Below, one piece after another: positions 1-10,857 of a stretch of DNA of 64,000 bases. The notes under the pieces were generated by a model. That model searched no databases, had not been told where the DNA came from, and was given only the letters and a program-made list of their open reading frames with translations. The position numbers were made by a program, and so were the translations under genes. Source of the DNA: Ditylenchus dipsaci (Eukaryota; Nematoda; Chromadorea; Rhabditida; Anguinidae); contig SADC01001283.1 in assembly GCA_004194705.1 (NCBI GenBank), positions 186,001 through 250,000 on the forward strand, in the 5' to 3' direction. Position 1 is the first letter of the stretch. Each line of letters begins with the position of its first letter.

Positions 1-24
1 ATGATGTTCAATGAAAAATGGCTT

Positions 25-380
25 TCATAAAAGTGGGCAAATGCCCCTCTTAAAACGCGTACTTTCATACGATCTTTTTTAAATGGAAGCTGACATTCCG
101 AGGAACACGATGAACTTACCCGCCATAAGTATTTTCCCCTTATACGACTCATTTTGGGCCTTCGAAGTCAAAAAAGCGTTACCCACACATGCCAAATGCT
201 ATGACTGCATGCATAAAAGTAGGCAGATGCCCCTCTTAAAACGCGTATTTTTGGACGCTCTTTCTTTTAAACTAAAGCTGACATATTGAGGGACACGATG
301 AACTTACCCGCGAAAAGGATTTTCCCCTCTACGCCCCATTTGGCCTTCGAAGTCAAAATAGCGTTACACACCCACCACAG
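25..380. repeat. Two direct copies of a ~185-bp unit
   Basis: Two diverged copies lie head to tail, roughly 25-205 and 212-380. Both contain 'cccctcttaaaacgcgta', 'cacgatgaacttacccgc' and 'ggccttcgaagtcaaaa'. Short ATG-started frames inside them are incidental. No gene is seen here. Confidence 0.75.
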
Positions 381-1008
381 GGGCCCAAAATTCAATTCTT
401 AATCATTAGCAAAATTTGGCGCCAAATAAAAAATTCCGAAAAATGGTCAATTTTGGACCCTGACTGTTTTGTATGTCAGATATAATTTTTTATAATTTTT
501 GTGAAAAGCTGTTGACCAAAAAATTCCTTATAGCAAGGGCTTTCAAATAAGCCATCACTTGCCCATGAAACCTGCAGAATTTCAAAATTACAATTGATTT
601 CTCTTAAAAAAGTTCATAAATTTTCTTGATCTGGTTGACTTTATTGAGATTCTAGAAAGTTTTTCTGTCAGATTATTTTAAAACAAAACCGAGAGCTTTA
701 TAGAAGAGTAAATTTGCTACATTTTCTTACCAAGGAAGTATGCAAAAAATGCAAATTTAGGGTGTGCTATGCAAAAGTTAGATGAAAACCTCAAAAACCC
801 TATTTTTACTCGAGAAAATCCCACTTGTTCACTACAAATGGTCTCTAGTTTCTAAAACAACATATTTACAAATCGGCTCAATTATTCTTGTAGCTGAATG
901 TCTGGGCTATCTTTTGGTATATAGATTATTGTGAAAAGACTGTCGATTTGCACTTTTCGTCTGTCGTTTATGTTGTCCAATATTTTTTTGTATTTTAAGT
1001 TTGTCTAA

Positions 1009-1761
1009 ATGAAGCAAGGCAAGTTTGGAAAGCACAACGCAGTGGGCAAGTCATCGTCTCAGTCTCTGGCCGGCAGGAACAAGCAGTCTAGCATGCTCAA
1101 AGTCAATTTCGGAGACAATCAGAAGTCTGGAGATCTTGGACCAAAGAAGAAGATCCCTAAGTTGGGTGACAAATCTCCCGGGTCCGGTTCGTCTTCTGAT
1201 GATGAAGGTTTGTTGTGTTCAAAGCATGATTGCCAGGAAAACGATGTTCTACTTTAGATCTTATCAATGCGATTCTTGAAAGCAACGATTCGTCGCAGGA
1301 CTTTACTGATGCTGCCTACGGCTCTTCGGGTGGCTCTTTTGTTGAGGGAAAGTGAGGGCTCCACGGATGACGATGCTGAAATGTCCGAGAAAGGTAATCA
1401 TTTCAGTGCGTCAATGCGATAATATTATCACATTTCAGCCAGTTCCGATGGGACCTTCAGTGACGTGAAGCCAACTAAGAAGAGTGATGAGAAGAAGGTC
1501 GCTTTCAACGGTGTCATCGCTCAAATCTCGCGCAAGTCTGATTAGCTCAAGTCGCTGCTTGAAAACAAGTTGAATGTCGCTCTTCCCAAAGGTGTAATTT
1601 GTACGTTGCAATACTTCCTAATTTTTCATGAACTGCTTCAGGTCATACTTCTGGCAATTAAAGGCGCTCGCAACGTGAAAGGCATCAATGAGAAGTGGAA
1701 GGAGAAGCTCTCAGAAGATCACAGAAAGGTCCACGCTGAAGCTGGCAGAAACGAGATCTAG
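1009..1761 (+). CDS. Small Ser/Asp/Lys-rich protein gene, four exons, frame-damaged
   Basis: I do not recognise the product. Exons are read as 1009-1207, 1258-1393, 1439-1591 and 1642-1761, each bounded by good GT and AG sites with compatible phases. The first exon starts MKQGKFGKHN, is rich in Lys, Gly and Ser, and ends in an acidic SSSDDEG stretch like a casein-kinase-2 target. Exon 2 continues acidic (EGSTDDDAEM). Exon 4 is a basic and charged helix-like tail (INEKWKEKLSEDHRKVH). As read, the frame breaks in exon 2 (one extra G in GGG), has an in-frame TAG at 1543-1545 in exon 3, and breaks again early in exon 4. It could be a decaying gene, or an intact gene with assembly errors. The composition suggests a nuclear protein. 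It sits inside a TIR element, so it may be transposon cargo. Confidence 0.5.
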
Positions 1762-1861
1762 CCGCAAAGTATTTTAAGCTAAACATCGTTCTCGTTATCC
1801 TCCTTAGAATTGTGTTTTTGATGTGGTTGGTTAAATTTCGGAGTTTATGTTTTGTTTCGAC

Positions 1862-1867
1862 AATAAA
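1862..1867 (+). promoter_or_regulatory. Candidate poly(A) signal AATAAA
   Basis: AATAAA lies about 100 bp after the last stop of the gene at 1009-1761 and before the right TIR of the enclosing element. This placement fits a 3' end for that gene. Confidence 0.4.
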
Positions 1868-2438
1868 GAGACTTTATAATTGAGTTGAGCCTGGCTTTCC
1901 TTGTTTTCCAGTTTTTACTACCCAGCTTTTGCATATTCTTCTCCTGCCCGAATATCCGAAATTGTTTTTTTGATACTCATGAGTCATGATATAGTTATTA
2001 AATAATTGTTCTCACATCTGCTTTTTAACAGTATACGTATTCCCGTTTTTCGATTAGATAAAAGTGTTATGGGTATTCAGAAGTTCAAAATCCTATTTCA
2101 CGCAAAAATTTGATTAAACTTTTGGATAAATAATTTGGATTTTTTTAAATATTGAAAAAATTAATTCAAAAATTCTTGGCGTTTTGTTTAAGTTGAACTG
2201 ATTATGAATTTGAATTTTGGGCCCCTGTGCCACCCACACATGCCAAATACTATATAGAGATTGTAAAAATCATTTTATATTTATATAAAAATAGTGTTGA
2301 AAAAGTTTCCTAAGTAATTTTATTTGCTGAAAATAATAAAAAGCCATTTTTTGATACTTTCACATGTCAAAAGTTCAAAAAAGTTAAGTAAAGTCTATAT
2401 GCCCATGTGGTCACTGTAGTTATGCGGTGGCTAGAATT

Positions 2439-2664
2439 GAGGTGTGAGGTGCGAGTTCGAGGTCCTTAAAGTAATGTAGCTCAGCGAGATTTTGTCATTT
2501 TACCGATCTGATAAGTTTTTGGCCTATTTTTAAGATCCGCTATTGAATAAAATCAACTTTTCCAGTATTGGATTTGAAAAATTAAATTTTAGAAACGGAC
2601 CTCATACCTCGCATCTCACACCTCGACCTCGCACCTCACACCTCGACTTCGCACCTCACACCTC
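2439..2664. repeat. Inverted repeat made of CACCTCG-type short tandem units
   Basis: The left arm (2439-2464) is a G-rich run with gaggtgtgaggtgcgag. The right arm (about 2598-2664) has many C-rich copies of the complement (cacctcgacctcgcacctcaca). The ~130-bp centre is unique. The architecture matches other themed-arm elements in this window. No gene is seen between here and 6.5 kb. Confidence 0.6.
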
Positions 2665-3059
2665 CGTTGTAGCCAAGGCATTAGGCAAAAAGAGCCTCTA
2701 CATGTATTTCATGATCAAGAAGAGTCTGTCTCGGATTCCGATCATGTCTAAGATAAGTGTGTGCGCGCATCTCTAACCCATTAGCCCAGGAAGGGCGGAA
2801 AAGTCCCGCTCACATACCTGAGACATAAATCGGCAGAAGTAGACTATTTCACAATAACTAAAAATGCGTTTTAACAGTGTCTAAGCACGTTTTAGATGCT
2901 GAAGACGATAGAAAAGGGGAAAAAACAAATGGAAAGACACTTTTCAGACTAAATTTTTTTAAACAAAATTCGACTTTTTGCATTAGTGGACCCAGGTAAA
3001 CCAACCTGAAAGGGTACCTGGATACTCTAAAAAGATAATAACCTAGATATTCATGGTAT

Positions 3060-3345
3060 TCTACCCGTTTTGCTCATTGGGGCTGGGCAAGAAAGCTTCT
3101 CTATGCTTTTTATGATCAAGAGTCTTTCTCGGAATACTTCGGGTCGCACGGGGCTTGGAGTTGAGATGCGCACGCCCACATACCTTAGACACAAACCACT
3201 CGAAAGCGACTCTAAATGCATGAAAAAAACATGCATACCAGAGTTTCTTTATGCGGTATGCTCACTTAACAAATCTATGTTCGAATGCCATCTTTCTAAG
3301 GTGTCTAGGTATCTTTTTAGAACAGTTAACCTTGGTCCCCCAAGG
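3060..3345. repeat. Palindromic dispersed repeat, family A copy
   Basis: This is a partial copy of a family seen in full at 15834-16233. It shows 'tatgatcaagagtctttctcgg', the 'gagatgcgcacgcccacataccttagacac' half-palindrome, the conserved 'accagagtttctttatgcggta' block and a closing cttggtcccccaaggca. Confidence 0.65.
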
Positions 3346-3744
3346 CAAAAATGCAAAACTATTCTCGAATTGGAATATTTGGAAAACGTCTATATGCCAC
3401 TAAATCAGGGAACGTAACTGTACTTTTTAAAGGACCATACTTGTTGATGACAATGAGAATTTGGCAAATTCAAATGCGCGCGGGACACTTTTTTACTCCA
3501 AAAATACTTTTTGAATTATGTATTGTTGGTATATCAAAATAAAAAACAAAACCTTATTAAAACTAGCTGACAGGGAAGAAAAAGTGTATTACTGAACAGG
3601 GAGAAGATTTTAGGGGTAAAGAAAACACTTCGTGTTTTAAGTAGTGCTAGAGGCTTCTTCGAAGCCTCTTATTTGATAAAAAAGCAGGTGTTCTTGGTGA
3701 AGGTATTTTGGTCACAGGCATTTTTGGTAACATGTGTGGCATAG

Positions 3745-4375
3745 TTTGTGGAAAATCGGGAATTTGGTCTTATCAAACCCAATTTCCAAACCATTTTACA
3801 TGAGATAGGCACGCTTTTTTTTGATTTTGCAAAAAAAAATTTTCAGGCCACCAAGTAGATATCCACCTGGCCAGGTGGTACCCGCCCAGGTTCTGGGGTC
3901 TGGTGTGAAAAACCGGAAATTTAGTCTTGACAAACCCAATTTCCCACACCATTTTACATAAAATAGGCAGTTTTTTTTTGATTTGAAAAAATATTTAATT
4001 TTTCAGGACGCCCAGGTGGATATCCACCTGGATAGGTGCTACCCACCCAGGTTTTGGGGTTTCGGGGTGAAAAATCGGAAATTTGGTCTTAAGAAACCGA
4101 ATTCCCCACATCACTTTTACATAAGATAGGCAGGTTTTTTTTATTTAAAAATTTTTTAATTTTTCAGGTTCTCTAGTTGGTCTTCAGCTGGCCAGGTGGT
4201 ACCCACCCAGGTTTTGGGGTTTGGGGTTAAAAACCGGAAATTTGGTCTCGACAAACCCGATTTCTTATACCATTTTACATAAGATAGGCACGCTTTTTTT
4301 TGATTTTGCGAAAAAAAAATTTTTCAGGTTCTGCAGCGGGTCTCCAGCTGGTCTCCAGCTGGAGAGCTCCAGCCG
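3745..4375 (+). repeat. Four tandem copies of a ~160-180-bp unit
   Basis: Each unit contains 'gaaatttggtctt..aaaccc', 'ccattttacataagataggca', a T-tract, 'tttttcagg' and a 'ccacctggccaggtggtaccc' palindrome, ending 'cccaggttttggggt'. The same words occur inside the 26.1-27.2 kb element, so the array and that element share an origin. No coding potential is seen. Confidence 0.75.
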
Positions 4376-4449
4376 CTTTTTGCATAGATTAGACTTAAAA
4401 TGACTGGGACCCCTTGGTTCTGGCGAGTGGGGCCCAAAGGTTCTGTTGC

Positions 4450-4640
4450 TCCGATTTGTGTCTAAGGTATGTGGGTGTGCGCATCTCAACTCCAAGCCCC
4501 CAAGCCCCGAAGGGGCGCAGGGGGCTTGAGAGTTAGAGATGCGCGCACACACTTACCTTAGACATGATTCCGAGAAGTATTCTTGACCATAAAATGCATA
4601 TAGAGTCTTTTTTTGCCACGGCCCAGTTGAAAAACATGGT
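4450..4640. repeat. Palindromic dispersed repeat, family A copy
   Basis: A near-perfect hairpin: 'gtctaaggtatgtgggtgtgcgcatctcaac' faces 'gagatgcgcgcacacacttaccttagaca' across a G/C-rich loop with cccgaaggggc. It is followed by the conserved 'atgcatatagagtcttttttgccacggc' tail. Confidence 0.65.
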
Positions 4641-5516
4641 AAAGCAGCTAAAAAAAAGTTGCCCTGTATTATTCCCTTCCCTCCCAATACAGCCCATAAT
4701 CCCTTTTAAACTGCTTTTCTGGTCCCTTTATGGCAAAATTATTGCATAAAAATGGTTTTTAGACACTCCCAAAAAAGTCGATTTTTGGGGGGGGGTATAT
4801 GACAGTAGGTCCGATTTTTGGGGGGGGGGGTATATGACAGTAGCGTCAGTTTAGCCTTACAACAATATTTTTGAAATTCCGTGCGGGACCAACCACGATT
4901 ATTTCAAATCCAATTCAGAGGCCAAATTTGACCAAAAAAGAGTCAAAACCTCAGTTTTTCTGGATTTTGGCCAAACCTCAATTTTCAAACTTTTTTTTGT
5001 TTTGAAGCCCTTGAAATTCGAGTGGGGGCTATCGCAGATAGCTTGCAATAAAATTGACCAAAAAATGAGCGCTTCATATATTAAAATGCGAAATAAACTT
5101 TTGGGAAATGCGCCAAAAATAGTGGTCAAAAAGTGGCCAATTTTTCAAATAATTCGGTTTGAGTGCGTCTATGCAACTTTTTTTGGTTTTTTTTCTGAGA
5201 AGTGATTACCACCAAAACAAAGCTGAGATTCCAAATTTCAAACCTTTACAATTGGAATTTTTTTTTCGACTCTGAAAAATTTTTTCCTTCATGAGAAAGT
5301 CGAAAAAATTGGGAAAAATCGAAATCAATTTTCTAAAATTTTTACAAAGTCGAATAGTTTTTGTTAGTATTTTTCCTGTGATCTACACGATATTCTGACT
5401 GTCAGATGTGCAAAAATCAAAAAATAGACCCCGAGTAAAAATGCTTAAACAGCTCGGTTTATCCACCAACTGCGAAACTCGTTAGTTTTTTCTTATGTAG
5501 TTCAAAAGGGCTAGTT
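4641..5516. other. AT-rich non-coding block
   Basis: T and A tracts, two copies of 'gtcgatttttgggggggg tatatgacag' near 4775-4850, and no open frame with coding character. Open frames here lack splice context or recognisable motifs. Confidence 0.5.
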
Positions 5517-5583
5517 GCCTCGGTGGTATAGTAGCGTTATGTGGTGATTGTGATGTTGGGTTCGATTCCACCGTCCGCTATGT
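5517..5583 (+). ncRNA. tRNA-like sequence, probably a tRNA pseudogene or SINE head
   Basis: An A-box-like ctcggtggtatag and a perfect B box gggttcgattcc are spaced as in a tRNA. The two acceptor-stem halves do not pair, so a working tRNA is unlikely. It may be the head of a SINE or a decayed tRNA copy. Confidence 0.4.
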
Positions 5584-6185
5584 TATTTTTGATCATTTAT
5601 GTTGGTACACGATAAAAGATTTAAAAAATAATTTCGGAATAAAAAAAGTGTCCCGCTCGCATTTGAATTTTCCAAATAAGTTTTTAGTCAAAATTTCTTT
5701 TTTGGTGCTCAAAAATCAATAAGCACCGGATAAGATGGCACTTTTTGACGAAAAATAACCCAATTGTAATTTTTGGCCAAGTGTACTTTTTTTAAAAAAT
5801 TTTGAGTTACGTACCCTGCACTAAGTATTTCAAAAGGAAACCTCAATTTTTCTGATGTTGCTAGGCACTTCTTTTCCTAAATTTTATTAGAACGTCAGTA
5901 GTTCTTCAATTTTTTTATTGTCTTACTTTGTCGGCATTTTTTATGGACTCTCCTCTGTTGACATTCTTTGCCACACAATCCCTGATAATTTCTGTTTTTC
6001 TCAGGTTCAATTGAGCCATGTCTCTGTTAACTTCCCTCCTCTTTTTTCTGCCTGAATTTGTTTTGAGTTTACATTTCAGAGTTATCTTTAGTATTGTGAA
6101 GCAGTGGAAATTTCGAATCCAGTACCTGAATTTCGGGTTCTTTTCGTTGTTTAGCGTAATAAGTATAATTCTATGAACATTTGGC

Positions 6186-7880
6186 GCTACACGGTTTCCC
6201 CACGGTTCGTGGTGGACACTTCGTGGCACTTTTTGAAATAATAAAATTGGAGTACTTTTTTGTCTTTTTCATTCTACCCAACTGGTTTTGCAGCTTTTAT
6301 GCTATTATCGCCAAGCAATGTTCAAGGGATTGATTGTTTGCCATTTTCCATTCATTATTTTATATAGTTCAGGTGTTTGGAGATGTTGAAACTGCAAGCT
6401 AATGAAAAAGTCGAGCTAATGCACTCAACAAGAATTGGTAGCAGGTCTGTCGCGATTACTCCATGTCCAATAAAATCACAGACTCACTGCTTTACATGAA
6501 CAAAGAATGGGGCGCACAAACGCAAGAATGGAAGCGAAAGGATCACGTATCTCTGTTCAGAATGCCGCAGAATTCGAGACTCTGGAGAAGCTGATAGGAA
6601 GACTCCGCTGCCATCGTGGGTCGCTATTCAAGAAATTGGCCGAGAAGTGTGCTGGGAAGGAAGTGGAAATGGAGCGCATCATTTTTGTCCAGGGCCTCAG
6701 GAAAAAAATTAAAAAAAATTTTTTTCTTTCTTTTTGCTTGAATTACGAGTTGTTGTCAGGTGTATGGAAAGCAATGAAGAGGAGCTTGGGGCAGAAGTTG
6801 GGACGGGAACTGTGGAAAAGCTAATAGCTTCTGCAAAACGGGCTGGTATATTCGGATCCCCAGAAGAAATCAAGGTGTATGTGGCAATGCATCAAAAAGA
6901 AGCTGCTTTTGGATACTTAAAAGAACTTATTCTTGCAGCCCGTCTCTATCAGCTGAACTTTATTCTGTATAAGCCGGACGAAATTCCAAAGTTTGCCTTT
7001 TTCAGCAGATTATGAAGCCGTATGTTTTTATTTGGTATCGGAAACTTATTGAACAGAACTAGTTTCAGGTCAATAGTCCCTTACGTTCAAGCGCTAGAAA
7101 CGCAATGGTTGTTCACCGAGGTTCGCATTTCGATGTGGTCCTAGGCTAGTGAAATCCTTGATGTCAAGTATTATAAATCCAGCATATCCGTTACTTTTTT
7201 TTCCGTTTTGTTGTAAACCCAACATTTTTTTCTTTTCGCTGTTGTTGCTGTTTTTATAGTTGTTCCAGTAAACCTTGCATTTTTCTGTCGTTTTCATATT
7301 TGTCCCCAGTAAATCCAGCATATTTATTACTCGTAAATCGAGCACTTTTTTGAACCTTTATGTCGTTAAAAAATGGTTGAAATTCCTTTGGGGAATTTCA
7401 ACTCCTCAAAAATGCCGACCAAATGAAGTGGGTGCACGATCCGGTTGGTGCTTGGATTAAACTTCATAGAGCTTTACCTACCTGTGAATGCGTGTATATA
7501 TGCCCATTTTTGAAAAACGTAGGCATATTGTTCTTTCGGCTCATAGACTTTTAGAAATTATCTTTGTATCGAGACTAAATTAAGTAAACATTTTTCAAGT
7601 CTCAAGTATTTTTTGAACATGTTAAGTACAAACGAAAATTCTTCGAAGCACCAAGGAAACGAAAAGCTGCCCGTAGGGCCGCGAAGCACAGAAACCAATA
7701 CAGCCGACATTTTGGTGTTGATATTTTGTCGTATGAAAGATGTGGTGCACCATAAATTTGAGAAAATAGCTAAAAATAATAATTTCTTGAGCTCAACGAG
7801 AAAGTGCCACGAAGTGTCCACCACGAATTGTCCACCCCAAAAACCGCCACGAACTGTCTGTGCCACGAACTGTCCTATGT
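6186..7880. mobile_element. Inverted-repeat element with CCACGAACTGTCC-type arms
   Basis: The left arm (about 6186-6232) contains the reverse complement of 'aagtgccacgaagtgtccacc', which begins the right arm at about 7802. The right arm continues with degenerate units (ccacgaattgtcc, ccacgaactgtc, ccacgaactgtcc) to about 7880. The 1.6-kb interior holds a decayed coding region. Outer ends and a target duplication are not resolved. Confidence 0.5.
6506..7015 (+). pseudogene. Decayed gene with a CxxC...HxxC finger, possibly FLYWCH-type
   Basis: No frame is open throughout. One frame from about 6506 reads a basic segment, then YLCSECRRI, and about 45 residues later HHFC. This is the spacing of a CxxC...HxxC finger of the FLYWCH/WRKY-GCM1 kind often joined to Mutator-type transposases. 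The same frame resumes after an A/T-rich stretch, where no clear GT donor is visible, with an acidic-helical segment (ESNEEELGAEVGTG, then a Lys/Ala/Glu-rich helix) and stops at 7013-7015. Another frame in 6507-6824 is also open but has no motif. The assignment is tentative. Its position inside an inverted-repeat element suggests transposon cargo. Confidence 0.35.
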
Positions 7881-7904
7881 CCTTCCGCATGCGTGCACTT
7901 CACT

Positions 7905-8102
7905 TTTTTTTTGGCTTGTTTGACCAGTTCTAGGAGTAATTTGGGTCGCTGATTCCGAATCTGGCGTCAAAAAGTCTAATTACTTCTAAAACTGGTCAAA
8001 TAAGCCAAAATAAACAGCATGCCACCACGTGGGATCGAACCTCCAACACCATTCTGGGCCAAAAAAAAACAAACGGTTACGCGATGGCCATGGAGGCCAC
8101 TT
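7905..8102 (-). mobile_element. tRNA-derived SINE, copy 1
   Basis: Read on the minus strand it starts gtggcctccatggc, has the B-box-like gaggttcgatccc, then cacgtggtggc. It continues into a tail where ttggcttatttgaccagtttta and the opposite strand of the same words form an inverted repeat. It matches the copy at 12599-12780 over its full length. The tRNA-like head plus unrelated tail is the mark of a SINE. Confidence 0.7.
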
Positions 8103-8390
8103 TTTCAAACCTAAATGGAACTTGTCCCTTCTTTAAGGTAGTTAAATACTGGTTGGAAGCTGAATATTTAAGATTGTTTTATGGCTGAATAGAAATTTTG
8201 TTTTTTTTGAATAAGAATGAAACTGTCTAGATAATTTATATAATAAACATTAGCACTTGATATCAAGTACGTCCGACTATATTAAGCTAAACTACCCTCT
8301 ATATAGCGTACCTTCGATATAATGCACCTTCGTTATAACATACGCTTAGCACTGGTCCCCAGGGCGTACCTTATATCGAAGTTTGGCTTA

Positions 8391-8489
8391 CCATATTTAT
8401 ATGAATTGAAGTCCAAGCTCTAATAGAAGATCACCCCCTGAGGGGGTTGAAAGATAGAAGGCCATGATCTTTTATTAGAATAAATACGG
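8391..8489. mobile_element. ~99-bp TA-flanked MITE
   Basis: Starts TA/CCATATTTAT and ends ATAAATACGG/TA, with an internal hairpin at ccccctgaggggg. The CCRTATT terminus is shared with the Tigger element at 44579-46806, so this is probably a pogo-type MITE. The sequence just before it (8275-8390) has other tacctt/cgatata inverted words, probably another MITE. Confidence 0.5.
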
Positions 8490-8550
8490 TATTTAGTTTT
8501 TGATTTCACATTAAATTGGTGATAATGAAAATTTTGAAAAAAATTGAAAA

Positions 8551-8632
8551 ATCGAAGGTGTCTAGAGATAGGAGTCTGGAAGGTGTCGGGAGGTGTCTGG
8601 AGATACGAAGGTGTCTGGAGATATTCGCTAGT
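8551..8632 (+). repeat. Short tandem repeat gaaggtgtctggagata
   Basis: Three to four degenerate copies of a 17-22-bp unit. Confidence 0.6.
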
Positions 8633-8639
8633 AGGGTCC

Positions 8640-10624
8640 CCAACGCTTTAATCACTGCGCCATGAAATCTAAAAAAGGTCACCTACTGACCATTTTAAGT
8701 GTTTTGAAAGGCCGTGGCCCGGATCATGCTGTTTCTTTTTTTTCTGAGTTACGCTGACCGTTTGCAGACCCAGCCAAACGCCTCTAAGCCAAATGGGTAA
8801 CTCACTCAACAGTCGAAGTTAAAAAAATTATTCTCTTACTACATTCTGTTTGGTTGGATGAGAAATTTTCCTTTCCGATGGGTTCCACCTCCGGGAATTT
8901 CGAGCATTCCCTCTGTTTGGCTTCGAGCCGTTGCAGACAAATAGAATAGTTCTCACAGTGTTGGGTCTAAATATCACATTTTACTACAAATGGAATAAGA
9001 TAATAATGAATATTTCAAAGCGGAGTTTTTAGCCCAAAAATGACTGCAACTAAAACCGTATGAACTGAATTTTAACGAAGAGTTTGAAGGACCAAAATTT
9101 AAGAGTAAGACTTAGCTAAAAGACGGCAACGACAGAATAATTTTGGAAAAATTTAAAAAAAAATTATGGCCATTTCTCTGTGTAAAATCTGGTTTAGCAT
9201 CCGCAAAAAGCCTCTTCATTGTGTATGCGGCTTAAGTTTGAAAATTAAATTATTCAAAAACCGCTGAAATAAGGCGCGAATTCAAAAAAAACGAGACAAT
9301 AGTTGATAAACACACTAACGCCACCAGGGCAGTCATAGATATTTAAAAATAGGTTGAGCAGGATCTAACAAGCAAAGGTATAGATCGAAATTTGAATCGA
9401 CACGAAAATCTTTTTTTATTTCAACTTACTGGGACCACAGATTCAACAATCGAGGTAATACAAACTAATAACAGAAATATAGCAAATATAGGGATTGAAG
9501 TCCACCTCCAGTCCATTTCCAACTAAAATATATAAAATAAGTAAGCTACATTACTTTTACTTGAGTATATTGACAGCTAGCCACGGTTTTTCTTAAATTT
9601 ATAAATTTAATAAAAAAATCAAAATTAAGGAAAAAACGCGCTTATTGACCGAAAAAACCGATTCTTAACAGCAAAAGGAGATTTAAAACTAAACGCTGTT
9701 GAGATTTTCAAGTTAAAAAGCACTTCAAGAATGCTGATCCATACTACACACACTCAGTCTAGTTCTTCCTTATTTTCGTCAGTTGTATGCACGCACACAC
9801 ACCAAATGTGTTAATAGTGTAATTGTGCACATGCAAGAAATAAAATTTCTTTTGTCGCCTTTCCCTTTCTGCATGACAATATGCGCTCAATGGGTCAACC
9901 AAAGAAAAGATTTTAATGGATTCAAGAGAAGAGGGAAAACACAAAAAATTCTTAATAATTTCGATTTTATGAAAATACTAGATTGCTTCAACAATTTATT
10001 TAAAATTTCAGAAATTCAGCTAAATCGCTAGATAAAGCTACCTTGATAAAAATAATTTCCCAGAAAAAATCATTTTTATGTAGGAAAATGTCATGGAATT
10101 AGGGTTGGGATAATTCCCAGTGATAATCTTTTTGGGAATATTTTCGGGAATATTTCCAAAAAGCGGTGATTATTCTTCTTTGAAATAATGGGAAAATACA
10201 AAACGGTTTAAAATAAAATTTCATTGTCTCGAAAGGAATTTATGATTTCTTAAAGAGTTCATGTTTTAGGAGTTGTTTTGAGAAAATTCCCATCCCCCGA
10301 CCCTACATAAAATAACTTAAATTACTTGGGAGACGTTTAAATATGATTTACGAAAAATTATAAAATGCGCACAACCCATCGATCTCCCTTCTGCCACAAG
10401 TAAACAAGTACTGAGAAAACAATGTGAAAAGAAAGGGCACCTCGGAGTGCGAAAACCGACCCCAGTGGCGAATAAAACCAACCCCCCTCCTCATCCCAAC
10501 TTTTCCTATTTAAACACTAGCTCACTGGCAACCAAATTTTGGTGGAGGGAGGGGCGTATTCGCTACTAGCGCCCAAAACCCAATCCAAAAGTGCCCAAAA
10601 TTTGAAGAAAAAAAACAAGTTTAA
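8640..10624. other. Non-coding repeat-bearing block
   Basis: No gene is seen. Positions 9130-9225 carry a dispersed repeat ('aaaattatggccatttc..tgtgtaaaatctggttta') that recurs at about 29690-29760 and 48780-48860. 'gagacgtttaaatatgattt' near 10330 resembles the subterminal sequence of the 15664-17608 element. Confidence 0.5.
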
Positions 10625-10857
10625 AGGACCATGGTTTTTGAGCGCAGCGGTTGTCCCCCGCCAATCCAATTTTTTTTTCCTAATCATTGAACTTGTGTGC
10701 GGATTTTCAACTAGGTTTCTAACAAAATAAGGCCTAGAATTTTGTTTTAGGTATAGTTTTGTTAGAAACCAAGTTGAATAATCAGTACAGAAGTTCAATG
10801 ATTGGGAAAAATTTTGAATTGGCGGGGACAACCGCTGCGCGCAAAAATCGTGGGTTT
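10625..10857. mobile_element. TTAA-flanked MITE, copy 1
   Basis: The left end is TTAA/AGGACCATGG and the right end runs through 'aaccgctgcgcgc' to TTAA. Inside, 'ggttgtcccccgccaat' and 'attggcggggacaacc' form a long inverted repeat. Copies at 55359-55551 and 60704-60936 share the AGGRCCATRG end and the TTAA flanks. TTAA duplication is typical of piggyBac-type elements. Confidence 0.65.

Larger units (their letters stand above)
376..2229. mobile_element. 1.85-kb TIR element enclosing a small spliced gene
   Basis: The left end reads CACAGGGGCCCAAAATTC and continues into an AT-rich stretch. The right end, at about 2199-2229, is its reverse complement (GAATTTTGGGCCCCTGTG). About 30 bp match with few differences. 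Both flanks contain 'cacccacac', so a target duplication may exist, but its exact limits are not clear. The element contains the four-exon gene at 1009-1761. I see no transposase, so it looks non-autonomous with cargo. The superfamily is undecided; CAGGGG termini occur in hAT-type elements. Confidence 0.6.
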
